DNA of 64,000 bases from Rugalucina vietnamica (taxonomy: Eukaryota; Mollusca; Bivalvia; Lucinida; Lucinidae), in assembly GCA_964017185.1 (NCBI GenBank), contig OZ024870.1, forward strand, positions 24,637,621 to 24,701,620, read 5' to 3'. The notes beneath the pieces are model-generated. The model was not told the origin of the DNA. It saw nothing but the letters and a program-made list of their open reading frames with translations, and did no database searches. A program made the position numbers and the translations under genes. Every line of letters begins with the position of its first letter. Position 1 is the stretch's first letter. This document shows, piece by piece, positions 1 through 13,800 of this stretch.

Positions 1-1132
1 TTTTGAAAATATATCTTCATTTTATCATCCTGATCAGCAAGCCATGTGGACTAGGAAGCGTGTTTGAATCTCATCAGCTTTCATGATTATTGTGCCTATT
101 TTCAACAATGGGCTATATCCAATTAATTATATGTGTAACGTCACTCTTAACCGTTATCAATGCTGAGATTTATTTTTTTCCAATAATGTGTGCCACTGAG
201 TTTTTTTTTTTTTTTTTTTTTTTGCAAAAAAAATCACTTTTTCGCCACTTTTCAGGCTTCAAAAAAACACTATGTTGCATTTTCCAAAAAGCTAATACTT
301 GCTTTGGGAGAGCGATACAAGTTCGTATATCGCTACGTTTTGTGTCTAAACATCATTAAATTCATCAATGAGCCGCCATTTTAGCTTTCAACAGGTCTGT
401 AATTGTGATTTCTGACCAAAATCCCGGTTCAAATGCCTTTTCTAGGCTTAAAATGCCAAAAAACAACCTCGATCGCTGACAATTTTCTGATTCAGTTTTT
501 TTTGCACACGTCACCAGCGCGAACGTTATAGAGAGCACTCTCACCATTCTCGCGAGATCAGACGATACCTCATCTTGATCTCTCGCATTTGACGCTTTGA
601 ATTGTGGGATATAGCCAATTTTGGCTACAGACGACACACGAAGAAAGCTGTGGCATCCCGCATGAATTTCCCAGATCCCATTGGCCAACTGCGACAGATC
701 AGTGCGTGAAGCGCTACCTGTCAGCGACAATGCACTCTCACAGGAAAAAATCGAAGTTGGATCGGGCGAATGAAAGGTTTTTAGTCTGTTTAATTTACTT
801 CTATGCATTGCATTGAATTTTACACCTTAGAACCGATTTTCAACACAAAAAAATACCCCACCTCCTATAGAAGCAATTTTTCTCCAACTCCCACCACGTA
901 CAGAAGTATTTTAACCAACGAAGGACCCTACGATAGAAGTTTATTAAAGTGCCGTCTTCCCGGGGTACCTATGTTCAACTGGAATAGCCCTTACTGATTT
1001 CATCTGTGTTGGTTGTTCACAGTTGTATAGGTTGTCTCTAGATTTTTGGGTGAAATAAAAACAATACTAACCTTCCCTGACAAAATGTTGACAATTATAC
1101 TATATAATGACAAAATTTTCATCAAACATAAT
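1..1132. other. Intronic sequence, no gene recognised
   Basis: Presumed XAB2 intron. It has a T-run at 199-222 and a moderately CpG-rich patch around 470-720 with a TCTCGCGAGA palindrome (see promoter-like entry). A 147-codon - strand ORF (365-808) has no recognisable similarity and is not called. Confidence 0.5.
365..560 (-). promoter_or_regulatory. Promoter-like motif pair: TCTCGCGAGA and YY1-type AAAATGGCGGC
   Basis: A perfect 10-bp TCTCGCGAGA palindrome lies at 548-557, and AAAATGGCGGC, a match to the YY1 consensus, reads on the - strand at about 370-380. Both motifs are known from TATA-less animal promoters. No transcript or coding exon could be attached to them here, and chance or transposon origin is possible. 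Confidence 0.25.
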
Positions 1133-1366
1133 GAGCCACCGCATGAGAAAACCAACAATCTGCATATGCGAAACCAAAGGCGCAGATCAGCTGCTCAATA
1201 ACTCCGAAGCTGATCAGCGCCTTTGTTTTCGCTACACCGACAGTACAGTTCCTCTTATTTCTAAATCCAAAATTTCTAGCCTCTAACCATCTTCTGTGCT
1301 TGTACAGCTCAGTTTGTGTCAAACCTGTTCGCAAACCATATTGTTGGTTTTCCTATGACATGGCTC
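1133..1366 (+). mobile_element. MITE-A (hairpin MITE), complete
   Basis: TIRs GAGCCACCGCATGAGAAAAC and the complementary GTTTTC...GGCTC; near the left end a hairpin from GCGAAACCAAAGGCGC to GCGCCTTTGTTTTCGC. 234 bp, AT-rich flanks (AAT/ATT). Same family as the other MITE-A entries. Confidence 0.85.
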
Positions 1367-1448
1367 ATTAATGTGTCACTTAACAAAGGATCTGATGCAA
1401 GCGATTGTTGCTGCCATTTCTTTCTATGTTCATCCTCTCCTCCTCCTC

Positions 1449-1519
<71 letters not shown>

Positions 1520-1520
1520 T
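1449..1520. repeat. (TCA)n microsatellite
   Basis: About 23 uninterrupted TCA triplets. It reads as poly-His, poly-Ile or poly-Asp in different frames, so the ORFs over it are artefacts. Confidence 0.97.
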
Positions 1521-1524
1521 CGCA

Positions 1525-1690
1525 CTAGACACTGGAGAGAAAAGTCTTGGGTCTGATACGTAGCCAGTGCCATGCAGTGTTCTTGAGCAAGACACTTTAT
1601 GCTCCCATAGTACTGGTTTTAAAAAAGGTGGCTTTGTCTTGACATGACTGAAAAACGATAGACTGGGACATTACGCTATAAGCAAACCAT
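1525..1690 (+). mobile_element. Degraded tRNA-derived SINE 3' part
   Basis: Contains the SINE body signatures TTCTTGAGCAAGACA, AGTACTGGTT, ACATGACTGAAAAA and GACTGGGACATTA seen in the complete SINE at 12551-12748. Confidence 0.6.
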
Positions 1691-1776
1691 CTTCCCAATA
1701 TCTTTTGACTTATTATAAAGATAATTTGATAATGTTTTTTCCCTCATTTTCCATACATACATTGCATTATTTGCAG

Positions 1777-1877
1777 GCAAGAATAATATTTGACAAAGCT
1801 TTGAAGGTATCATACAAACATGTTGATGACTTAGCCTCCGTTTACTGTGAGAGAGCGGAAATGGAAATCAGACATGA
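1777..1877 (+). CDS. XAB2: XAB2 exon (first in window)
   Basis: Acceptor TTTGCAG at 1776, donor GTAAGT at 1878. Encodes a HAT repeat beginning ARIIFDKALK and containing HVDDLASVYC; ends in phase 2 (GA), completed to Glu by the next exon. The residues match the XAB2 segment reading roughly VDDLASVWC in vertebrates. Confidence 0.93.
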
Positions 1878-4800
1878 GTAAGTGCTGTATTCATCACCAG
1901 TCTTTGCTGTGAATGTGTTTCTGTCAATGTAACTGGGGGAAATAAAGTTCATGTTGTATTGCTGAGGTTAACAACAGTTGCAAAAGTGCAAACAGTTTAT
2001 GTCATGTCAGGTTGTTTCTACTGAATGCATTCAAAAGTTTTCAAAGTTACTTTTTGTGTTGTGGTTATTAAGTTTTTAGCTCACCTGAGCCGAAGGCTCA
2101 CTAGGTGAGCTTATAGTATACTACTCGAGCCGGCGTCCGTCCGTGGGTGCGTGCATGCGTCCGTCCATCCGTCCACACTTTCAAACATGTATATCTCGAA
2201 GACCAGCAGGCCGATTGCAATCAAACTTTATCAGAAGCATCATTGTGGTGGGGGATTGCCTGTATTAGGTTTTGAAGCAGATAAGATCAGATCTGGTTTC
2301 CATGGCAACAGATAGCTCCCATAGGCTTATAATGGGGAAAAGTTTGTCAACACTCTAGCAGCCTCAATTTTGATAGAAACTTCTTCATTCTTGCAGGTAA
2401 TGAGGACAACCATAAAGTGTCGGATGAGTTCGAAATTCAGCCAGATCCATCCATGGAGTGTGGAGTTAGCTGCCCTTGAGCGTTTGAAAAAATCCCCATA
2501 GACTTACAATGGGAGAGAGGTTGTCAACACTCCAGCGCCTTCATTTCTGATCGGATCTTCTTCATTCTTGCAGGTAACAAGGACAGCCATAAGACCTCGG
2601 ATGACTTCAAAATTCAGCAAGATTTGACCATGGACTGTGGAGTTACCTGCCCTTGAGCGTTTGGAAAATGGCTGTTAAGTGTTGTCAACACTCTAGTGCC
2701 TACATTTTTGATCCGATCTTCTCCATTCTTTCATGTAACAAGGACAGCCATGAGATCTTGGATAAGTTTGAAATTTGTCGAGATTCGACCTTGGACTGCA
2801 GAGTTACCTGCCCTTGAGTATTTGGAAAATGGCTGTTAAGTGTTGTGAACACTCTAGTGCCTACATTTTTGATCCAATCTTCTTCATTCTTTCATGTAAC
2901 AAGGACAGCCACAAGACAAGGATGAGTTCGAAATTCCGCGAGATTCAACCATGGACTGCGGAGTTACCTGCCCTTGAGCATTTGGAAAACGGCTGTTAAG
3001 TGTTGTCAACACTCTAGCACCTACATTTTTGATCAGATCTTCTTCATTCTTTCATGTAACAAGGACAGTCATGAGATCTTGGATGAGTTTGAAATTTGGC
3101 GAGATTCTACCATGGACTGCGGAGTTAGCTGCCTTTGAGCATTTTAAAAAATCTGCATAGACTTACAATGGGAAAGCTGCTGTGAACACTCCAGCGCCTT
3201 CATTTTTGTCTGATCTTCTTCATTCTTGCAGGTAACAAGGACAGTCATAAGATCTAAGATAAGTTTAAAATTCGGCGAAATTTGACTATGGACAGCGGAG
3301 TTACCTGCCCTTGAGCATTTGAAAATGGCTATTTAGTGTTGTCAACACTCTAATGCCTACATTTTTTATCCAATCTTCTTCATTCTTTCATGTGACAAGG
3401 ACAGTCATAAGATCACGAATGGGTACAAAATTGGGTGAGATTCAACCATGGACTGCAGAGTTAGCTGCCCTTGAGCATTTGAAAAAATCTCTATAGACTT
3501 ATAATGGGAAAGATGTTGTGAACACTCCAGCGCCTTCATTTCTGATTGGATCTTCTTCATTCTTCGAGGTAACAAGGACAGCCATAAGATGTGTGATTAG
3601 TTTAAAATTCAGCGAGATTCGACCATGGACTGCAGAGTTACGTGCCTGTGTGGAAAATGGCTGTAAAGTGTTGTGAAAACTTTAGCGCTTACATATTTGA
3701 TCCTCTGTTTTAGCCGAAGGCTCACAAGGTAAGCTTATAGGATGAGAGTCGAGCGGGCGTCCGTCCGTACGTCTGGCCGTGCATCAGTCTACACTTTCAA
3801 ACATGTACATGTGTATCTCAGAGACCAGCAGGTCCATTGCAATCAAACTTTATCAGAAGCATCAGTGTGGTGGGGGATTGCCTGCATTAGGTTTCAAGCT
3901 GATTGGATTTGAACTCTGGTTTCCATGGCAACCCTTAGGGGTAATTAAATAAGCGAATTATCCACTGGGCCATTGGGCCTTTTTGCTATATTTTATTGGT
4001 ATTTATGTCTCCCCCCTTCAGGGTCGGGAGACATATTGTCTTTCCCCGTGCATCTGTCTGTCTGTCTGTCCGTCACAAAACGTGTCCACTCTATAACTTG
4101 AAAACCGTTAAAGATTTTTCGATGAAACTTGGTACACTTGTAAACCACGTCGAGACAATGTGTCATGCACAAGAATCATAACTCTAGCTTGAGTATTTTT
4201 GGAGTTATTTCCCTTTGATTATTTTCAATACAATTTCGTGTCCGCTCTGTGACTTGAAAACCGTTAAAGATTTTTCAATAAAACTTAGTACACTTATTAA
4301 GCATGATCAGACGATGTGTCATGCACAAGAACCATAACTCTGGCTTGAGTATTTTACGAGATTTCCCTTTGATTATTTTCTGTACTATTTCATGTCCGCT
4401 CTGTAACTTGAAAACCGTTAAAGATTTTTCAATAAAACTTGGTACACTTATTAAGCATGATCAGACGATGTGTCATGCACAAGAACCATAACTCTGGCTT
4501 GAGTATTTTACGAGTTGTTTCCCTTTGATTATTTTCTGTACTATTTTGTGTCCGCTCTGTAACTCGAAAACCGTTTAAGATATCGAGATGAAACTTCCCA
4601 GGATCACTAATCAACATAAGACGATGTGCAGAACACAAGAACTGTAACTCTGGATTGCATATTTTTCAAGTTATGGCCCTTTGAAACGGAAAATAGCAGA
4701 ATTTGCATTTTTGCCGCGTCTGCTCTGTAACATGACAATTGTTCAAGATAGTGCCATGAAACTTCACAGGAATATCAACCAACATCAGATGACATGCAGA

Positions 4801-7800
4801 ATTCAAGAACTGAAACTGTGGATTTCTTAATTTGGTAGTTATGGCCCTTTTAAATTGACGATAAAGGATTCTGCATGGTATGTTGTGTCTGTTCTATAAC
4901 TTGTTTGTTTGTGTTGAGGCTTAACGTCCCAGTCAACAGCTATGGTCGTGTCGGGACAGTGTCTGGTTGTGACAGGGAGCTCTATGCTCACTTTTATAGT
5001 GCTGCCTCACTGTGGTATCAAATGCAGACACTTTACATGATACCACCCCCAATCACATTATACTGACACCGGGGCGACCAGTCCTACTCCTAGCTCTACC
5101 CCGAAAATCCGAGTGCCTGGCGGGAAGCAACTAACAACGTTGTTAACGACTTTGGTATGTCGCGGCCCGGGATCAAACCCGGTATCTCCCGATTTCGGAG
5201 CGGACACTCTACCAACTGCGCTACCGAGGCAGGTATTATAACTTGAAAACCCTATAATGTATCATATTGAAACTTTACTGCATTATCAAACAAAACGAGA
5301 CAATGTGCAGAACACAGGCATAATAACTCTGGATTGCATATTTTTGGAGTTATGGCCCTTTGAAATGGAAAATAGCAGATTTATGTGCGCTTAAAAAGGG
5401 GGGAGACATCAGTTTTCGTATAGAAAACAAATTCTAGTTTGAAAAGTATTGCAGCATGAGACCTGAAAAGTGGTAGATGCAAAACAACTAATGAAAGTAT
5501 GTGATTAATTTAGGTCAAGGTCATCTCTTGACCTTGACCGGTCTGTCATCCATACACACTTTTCAAAGATCTTCTTTTCTGAAACCGCATGGCCAATCAA
5601 ACTGAAATTTTATGTGGAGCATCCATGGATAGGGTTTACGAAAGTTTGAAGGCAAAATCCAGTTCACATGACCAAGATGGCCACCGCGCCCATATATGGT
5701 AAAAACCACCAAAATAAACTTCTCCAGAACCGGCGGGCCGATTTTCAAGAAACTTGGTATGTAGCTTTTGGGTCTCCAGCCCATCATAGTTTGATAAAAT
5801 GATGACCCTAGGATGACCTTTACCTTTTCTACAGCAAGGTCAATTTTGGAAACATAGGCTTTTACATGGGAAAAAGTGAAAAACTATGGATTTTTTGAAA
5901 ACTATTGCAGCCTGAGACCTGAAAAGTGTTAGATGCAAAACAACTAATGGAATCAATGAAGGTATGTGTTTAATTTAGGTCAAGGTCATCTCTTGACCTT
6001 GGCCTGTCCGTCATCCATACACACTTTTCAAAGATCTTCTTCTTTTACATGGGAAAAAGTGAAAACAATGGATATTTTGAAAAGTTTTGTAGCCTGAGAC
6101 CTGAAAAGTGGTAGATGCAAACAAATAATAGAGTAGATGAAGGTATGTGATTAATTTAGGTCAAGGTCAATTTTGGAAACATAAGTAAACATGGAAACAT
6201 GGGAAAAAGTGACAACTAAGTCTCAGGTAAGCGTTTACAGGACCAATGATCCTATGGTAACCATTGCAGCCATAGACCTGAAACATGACCAAGATGGCCG
6301 TTATACCCATTTATGGTAAAATAAATAAATAAAAATAAATCACTTTGTCCAGTGACCATACTTGTTGACTCTCAGGTGAGCGATCGTTGCCCTTGGGCTA
6401 CTTGTTATGTTGATTGCAAAAAGAGATCAAATGGTGTTAAAATGTTGAACCATTATATCATACGTAGAAGTATAGTAAGTTCATTTGTGTGTCAAAGTCT
6501 TTGGGATTTACTGAGCAAGGCACCAAATAAAACAGTTCCATCAGAAGCTTCTTAGTTTAAGATTTACCATATGAAATTAGTCTTTGAGATCTTAAGATAT
6601 TAAGTTGGATATATTTCATGTGTTTTTAGAAACTTTGATGAGGCATTGAAGATCATGCAGAAAGCAACAACCCCACCTCCTAGAAAAGTCTCCTATCATG
6701 ATGAGGTGAGATGATTTGTTTTTAAGCTGTGTAGATTTCTCATATGTGTATGAAAACATGTTTTTGGGCCTCTTTATGTGTCAAGTCTTCAAGACAGGTA
6801 GAAGTGTTTTCTTCTTTCCAAACAGACATACAAAACAAACAGATTTGTAATATTTGTTAGGGAAAATATATTGGACCTGTCGTTTTGAATGTCCATTATA
6901 AATCACTGACTTTTGGGGCATTCTGTTAAATGATACATGCTGTCAAAGTAGAGATGGTATGGGAAACATGGCAATTGTAGTCATCTTGGAAACCACAAAG
7001 CATCAAGAGAAAATCTTTCCATGCAATATACTGAGATTTTTTCAGTTGTAAAAATTGAAATTTCATCAGAAATATTTTTATATTTTTAATATATTTTCTC
7101 AAAACATTGCTTGTGGGTACACATTAGAACCTAACAAGAACCCACAGTCTATGTTTTGGATTAGAAATAAGAAAAATTGCATATCCCTGTATACCCCAGT
7201 TTTACTATATAAAAGTGAGGTTTAAGGGGGTATACATTACATGGACATGTTTTCTTGATGTGTCTTTATCTGTTCTTATTATGCAGACTTTTCAGAGCCT
7301 TTCTTATTTCTGTTAGGATATATGGAGTTGCAGTTTCAAGTTTTAATATTTGATTGCTTAGCAATGACTCATTCCACATGCTATGATCGTGTTTCAGACT
7401 GAGACAGTACAGAGTCGGGTACACAAGTCACTGAAAGTCTGGTCATTGTATGCTGACCTAGAGGAAAGCTTTGGAACTTTCAAGGTTTGTTCATTGTTTG
7501 AAATCATTTTGAGAGAACATACTTGAACTTTAAAGATCAGTGCTCCAGATAAGCAGCGTATCTGCGTATTTACCCAATTAAATTGTCTTAAAACCCAATT
7601 AAGATTTACAACTCTGCGTACAGAAAAGCAAAAGAAATCTTCGATACGCAAATCAGATTATTTTCTTTGCGTACAGCCCTATTTCAATTCATGTCAAAAT
7701 ATAGGATGTTTACCAAACTGTGCTTGCACATGCGTGTAGTTACAATCGAGCACATGTGTCTATTTTTGGAACTTGGTTCCTGTTTCACCATTCATATCAT

Positions 7801-10800
7801 ATAGGGTCTTGTGAGCCAAGAATTTCATCCAATCGATTTTCGCCGCCAGGTTGCGCTAGAGAATAAGCTTGCGCAGTATGAATTGTACTTTCAGTTTTGA
7901 CTGGGAGAAAAGGAAGCCCAATTCTTTAGCTTATTTCTTTCAATAATGACCCATCAGATTCAATTTTTTGTATGTAAAGTTAAAAACACTTGTTAAAATT
8001 TTATTTTTCATTATTTCCACACAAACAATCCATTGATTCTGCAATTAGAAGCTAAAGAGCATCCTAAAATCTTACGCAACTTACAATCTTTTTTAACCTT
8101 ACCCCATCCAACCTTACCCCACCCACTATGCTTGTGTTATAGACAGCATGATGGCTCTGCATCTAGTTGCAATAGGAGTTTATATCAAAAATAGATTAAT
8201 TTCAGATATCACCTCATTAAGCAAAACACTGTTTTTACAACAGGAAGCAGCTTCCAAAATATTTTGTGTCATTTGAAATGTGGATTTTGTCTTTTGTTGT
8301 TTAAAATAGATTTAACAAGTATTAGCTTTTGGAAAAAGCTTAATAACATAGACCTGTTGTCAGTGATAACTGAGGATAACTTTTCAAGCATCACTTCCAA
8401 AGTTCTGGCAATTGAGCTGAGATATCCTCAAAACAAGAGGCAAATCAGGTATTAATGAAACACATGATTTTTGTTTTTAATTTTAACTTTTATTTTCATC
8501 CTCAATTAGGATACCCAATACAAAAACGTGAAGTACCCAATTCGAAATTTTAAAAATTATATTTTTACCCAATGGAATCTGAAATACCCAATTAAGCCAA
8601 AAAGAGGTGGGTAAATACCCATTGACCATCAATCCTTATCTGGAGCACTGAAAGATGTTAAAAGACAAAAGAGTTTTAAAGTTAAAAGACAAAAGAGTTT
8701 TTAACGATTGCATTCATTGAACAGGCAGTGGATACACAATTTCCAAAAATGGCTAGAATTAATGATAACAGAATTCTGTATCAATAAGCATCTCGTTTTT
8801 ACTGTGCTCAGTAAATTTAATAGTCAAATGCTGTTGTTGATTATAGGGATCAACTATGGTTTTCAGTGTTCAAACATGCAGTGGATCACAAGGAAGGTGT
8901 TTGAACACAAGGCCGCAGGCCGCATGTTCAAACCTCTTTCGAGTGATACAGTGAATGTTTGAACACTGAAACAAACAATGGTTGATCGCTAGACTTGCAT
9001 TTTCACTCTAATCCACTTAGAATCTCTTGAAAATGTAAAATCTCACCAAAAACCGCTGAGCTTCTTCAACATTGGTCATTTTGTTTCTACGAAAAACATG
9101 ACGTCACGTCGCATTGACCAATGACATCGGCCAAAACCCATGTTCAAACGGCATATGAATTTCATGATTTGAACATGGGTTTGCTGTTTGAACACGGCTT
9201 TTGACCAATTGAAAACGGCGTCAAATAGCTATGCGCATAGATGTCTATGCAAGAATTTCTTGTAGAATAGATGGCTGTGTTAGCTTTGTATTAAAATATT
9301 GTTTCTCATTATTGGTTGAGAGACGTGAGATGGCCTAGTGGTAGTCCAGAACATCAGTCTGCAGATTGAGAGTTTGCTGGTCTGAACCCCAGTGGAGCAG
9401 GGATGTGTCCATGATAAAACACAGCCGGCAATATTGTTGGTTGGAAAATTTTGAAGAGTAATTAAAACTATATACTATATGAGCCACGATGCGAGAAAAC
9501 TGGTCTTCGGGGTTTCTGACCAGGTCTGACACAAACCAACCTTTGCAGCTACAGAATATGTCTAAAAGCTTGAAATTTCGGATTTAAGGAGAAGAGAAAG
9601 TACACTATCCGTGTGGCGAAAACAAAGGCGCTGATCAGCTGTGCAGTTACTGCACAGTTGATCTGCGCCTTTGTTTTGGCATAGGCGAAATTTGTTTTCG
9701 CATAGGCGAAATTCTGGTTTTCTCACGATGCAGCTCATATTTTGTAGACCTGTAAGACTGTGTATGACAGAATTATTGACCTGCGGATAGCCACACCACA
9801 GATTATCATGAACTATGGGCTGTTTCTGGAGGAAAACAATTACTTTGAAGAAGCTTTTAAGGTAGGTAAAAATGAAAAATAGTTTGTTATAATTATTACT
9901 GGTTAATAATTTATTATAGTTAATGCTCTCAATACTTTTTCAATGAATGGAAAGATATTTAAAGTATGTATATTATGATAATTGTTATCAACTGTATTAA
10001 TGAAGCGAATACATAAATCAATAGATTGCAAACTGAATACAAGTTTGTGCTCTACCCATTTGCATTGTACGAAATGGATGGGCTTATGAGCCTGCTTCCC
10101 TATAGCTGCTTACTGACCAATAACCTATGTATGGTAAACTACATGGAAGGCCTGTGACAGTCTAGGAAAAATTATGTCACTCACAGCCAGATTGTCCATA
10201 AGCCTTAGCAATCAACTGGTCGGGTTTAATCCCTAATGGCGCCTAATTGTGTCCTTGAGCAAGACATTAACTTCTCGTAGTACTGGTTGACATCCAAGAA
10301 GCTGTTGCCCCCTCCCAATATGACTGAAAAATTGTTGACTGGACCATTAAATCACAAAACAAACATAAACCATAGCTATTTACATGGGCTGTGCTATATT
10401 GAATGAAGCAACAAAACAAACCTTGCATTCTTGAAATTGAGCCACCTCACAAGAAAACAAACAATCTGCATATGCAAAAACAAAGACGCCGATCAGCTAT
10501 GCAGTAACTGCACAGCTGATCAGCGCCTTTGTTTTTGCTACAAGGATAGTACAATTCCTCTTCTTTTTAAATACAAAATTTCAAGGTGTCAGTCTGCTTC
10601 TGTGACTGTACAGGCTGGTTTATGTCAGACCTGGTTAGAAACCCAAATTGTTGGTTTTTCTCAGGCAAAGGCTCAAATCACTGTTTTGTTTTTTTAAATG
10701 TTTTCAGGCATATGAGAAAGGCATAGCCCTGTTTAAATGGCCCAACGTATATGATCTGTGGAACACCTACCTCACAAAGTTTATAGACAGATATGTAAGT

Positions 10801-13800
10801 TGTATTTATATGTTAGACACACTAAACTTTGCCACAACGTAGTTTGAGGGGAATGCAGTGGCCTACTTAGTGTCAGACTCTGAATTGAGAGATTCTATGT
10901 TGTGTCCTCGGAAGGACTTATTAACTACCCATTGTACAGGTGAATATCCAGGAAGAGGTGGCTCTGTCCCTACATGACTGATAATTCATTGAATGGGATA
11001 CAAAAAAAATAGTTTCCTTCAAAGTTTATTTCATCTACACTGAAAAAAAGTTATAAGAGGCCACCTCATATTTTTTCTTCTAATTCAGAAAGTAAAATAC
11101 TGTCAATTAAAATTCATAATCAAATAAATAAACCAATGTCTTACAGTGGCTCTGTGAGTTTCTGCATTCCAAAATGTGCGATATATCTCACACAGAAGAA
11201 GCATGAGTAAAGGTACCCTCTTTTCAAAAAGTCACACTTTATTAACATCAAATTAAACGTCTTATTATGACGTTGTGTTCTATATTTTGATTTTATTTAA
11301 AGTGCTACTGACTGGCATAATGCAAGATAAAATTAAGGCAGATGTGTTGCTGCAATAAGAATCTTCGTCTCTGTTTTGTACATGCAAGAAGACAGCAACA
11401 TGAATAACAGGTTCAGCTTTTTGCATGCAATTTGAATACAAACTTTGTTCATCTATGGTTGCTTTATTACCAGCAGTATGGAATTGAAATTTTCAGCGAT
11501 TATTAAGGTCTAATACTAGACTCTAACAAACTTTGAAAATTTAAAAAATCATCCACCAATTTTGTTATTTTGTTCGTTAAAAATTGGCATTGAAACCGGA
11601 AGTATGCGGCAGCAGTGACCTGTTCGTCCTCGAAAATAGTCTTGAATAGCTCATTTGAATTTATATATTTCATTTCCAGGCCTCATCAAGTGGATTTAAC
11701 AGGGATTAACACGTTTAATAGGCAATTTGATAAATGTTTCAAAAAACCTTAAAAATAGCGATTTTTAAAAATGCGTAAAACGAATACCAGTAGAGAAAAT
11801 TCGAATGTTTGATGTTTTTCCAAGTGGGAAGGACCCCTTTGATGACACCCGTTCTTAATTTCAATAAATGTTGTGCTTTATCCAATTTTTTATTCAAAAA
11901 CATTGATTTTTGCATTTTTACTCCAAAAACGCGTTTAGTGACAGAAATTTATTTCTGAACACTTTGGAACTTTACCTAGTTGAAAGACACGTCTTTAGGC
12001 AAAAAATCGTGCAATTTTGAACATGGCATAGAAACATAAATAGAGTTTGAAAAGTGGCCTCTTATAACATTTTTTCAGTGTATTTAGTTCCCCAAAAATA
12101 TCATGTGAGCTATGTCATAAAAAATAGCGAAGATAAATAGCAAAAATGAATCAAGTGTTACATTAATTATAGTGTATACTCAATCTAAGTATAATTGGAA
12201 ATGTTTACCAGAACATGATTAAAGGTTAATGAATACTCAACCACAAATTTAAGAACTTGTGCACTTTCCTGAAATAGAACACTTGGAAAATCAGCATCAC
12301 AAAAAGATTTTATATTATCAGTATTCAGTGAACTTTCCTGAAATTGAACAATTGGAAAATAAGCAGCACACAAAGATTTTCAATTATCAGCTGTCGATTG
12401 TTATAGGTAAAGATATGTAGAGATGGACAAGTTTCAATTTTCATTTTGTTTCTCAGGTTTGTATGACATATAGCAACATGAGATAGACATCAGCTGGATC
12501 AGTTTGTCATATCTTTCATACAATTTTATTGTGCTGATATAATTTCTTGGCAGTGGCGTAGTGGTAGAGTGTCGGACATCTGAATTGAGAGGTCCTGGGT
12601 TAGATCCCCACAGGCGTCACCGTGTTGTGTCCTTAAGCAAGACACGTTAACTCGCTACAGTACTGGTTAAACCCAGGAAGCATTGACTACGTCCCAACAT
12701 GACTGAAAAATTGTTGACTGGGACGTTAAGCCTCAACACAAACAAACAAATTTCTTGGAAGTAAAATTGCCTATCATGTCATACATTTCATTATTTACAG
12801 TGATGCTCTTCAGATGTATTATTATTCTCTTTACAGGGTGGTAAGAAGTTAGAAAGAGCCCGAGACCTCTTTGAACAGTGTTTAGAGAATTGTCCACCAA
12901 AATTTGCCAAAGGTATAATCTAAATTAAGTCATTATGTCTTATTAAGTTTTTAAAATGGATAAACATATGAGCCTTAGCATGAGAGAACCAACAATTTGC
13001 ATATGCAAAAATAAAGATGCAGATCAACGCCTTTGTTTTCGCCACCAAAAATAAAGATGCAGATCAACGCCTTTGTTTTCGCCACCAGATAGTATAATTC
13101 CTCTTCTACTTATATCCAAAGTTTCAAGCTTCTAGCTTTATTCTGTGTCTGTACAGCCTGGTTTGTTTCTGACCTAGTCATAAGCCCAAATTGTTGGTTT
13201 TCTCATACACAGGCTCATATGATGATAAGACTGGATGCTGCACCTTAACCCTTGACAACATTAATAGTGATGTAGTGAACAACTGTTCGGGAGCATGCTA
13301 AAAAATAAAATGAGTCTGTACATGAGAAAAGCAACAATTTGGAGTTCCGACCAGGTCAGACACAAATTGGCCTGTACAGTCACAGAAGCAGGCTAGATTC
13401 TTGAAATTTTGAATTGAAGAAGAAGAGGAATTATACTATCTGTGTAGCGAAAACAAAGCTGCTGATCAGCTTCGTGGTTACCTCGAAGCTGGTCTGCGCC
13501 TTTGTTCTTGCATATGCAGATTGTTGGTTTTCTCATGCGTAGGCTCAAATCATCAAGTACACAGCATTTAGATAACCTAATCCAATACACTTTGTTGGCA
13601 AAATAATAATGTTATTATCAAGAAATGCAGTCTTGTTTATTTCAGGTTTTTCAGCTATTTTTCTGCTTTACGCAAAGTTGGAGGAAGAGTATGGATTAGC
13701 CAGACATGCTATGGCAGTGTATGACAGGTCTACACCTTGTTTTAAGTTCTAACAATTTATGGTTTCAGCCATTTTCCTGCTATATGCCAAGTTAGAAGAG

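Larger units (their letters stand above)
2074..6408 (+). mobile_element. Composite Pearl/Helentron-like element
   Basis: Begins TTTTTAGCTCACCTGAGCC, whose start folds with GGTGAGCT (loop GAGCCGAAGGCTC), followed by a CGTCCGTCCG microsatellite. Then 2340-3690 holds about seven degenerate tandem units of roughly 160-200 bp (landmarks TGTTGTCAACACTC, CATGTAACAAGGACAG, CCATGGACTGCGGAGTTA). A second head begins near 3709, and the body resumes after a nested TATGTCTCC element, ending CAGGTGAGCG...CTTGTTA. This architecture matches what is published for bivalve Pearl elements, now thought to be Helentron relatives; the family assignment is inference. Fills most of one XAB2 intron. Confidence 0.7.

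Noticed and set aside
365..808. 147-codon - strand ORF starting with ATG
   Set aside because: No recognisable domain, no splice or promoter evidence tying it to a transcript, composition like random AT-moderate DNA; kept only as a motif note.
1316..1595. ORFs with poly-His, poly-Ile or poly-Asp
   Set aside because: All are translations of the (TCA)n microsatellite.
5162..5236. tRNA gene on the - strand
   Set aside because: Box A and B are present, but it is the head of a SINE with a long body, an (ACAA)n tail and a 9-bp target duplication.
11038..12080. CACTA-type element because the end reads CACTG
   Set aside because: Flanks show a TA duplication rather than 3 bp, and the subterminal structure of CACTA elements is absent; Tc1/mariner-type fits better.
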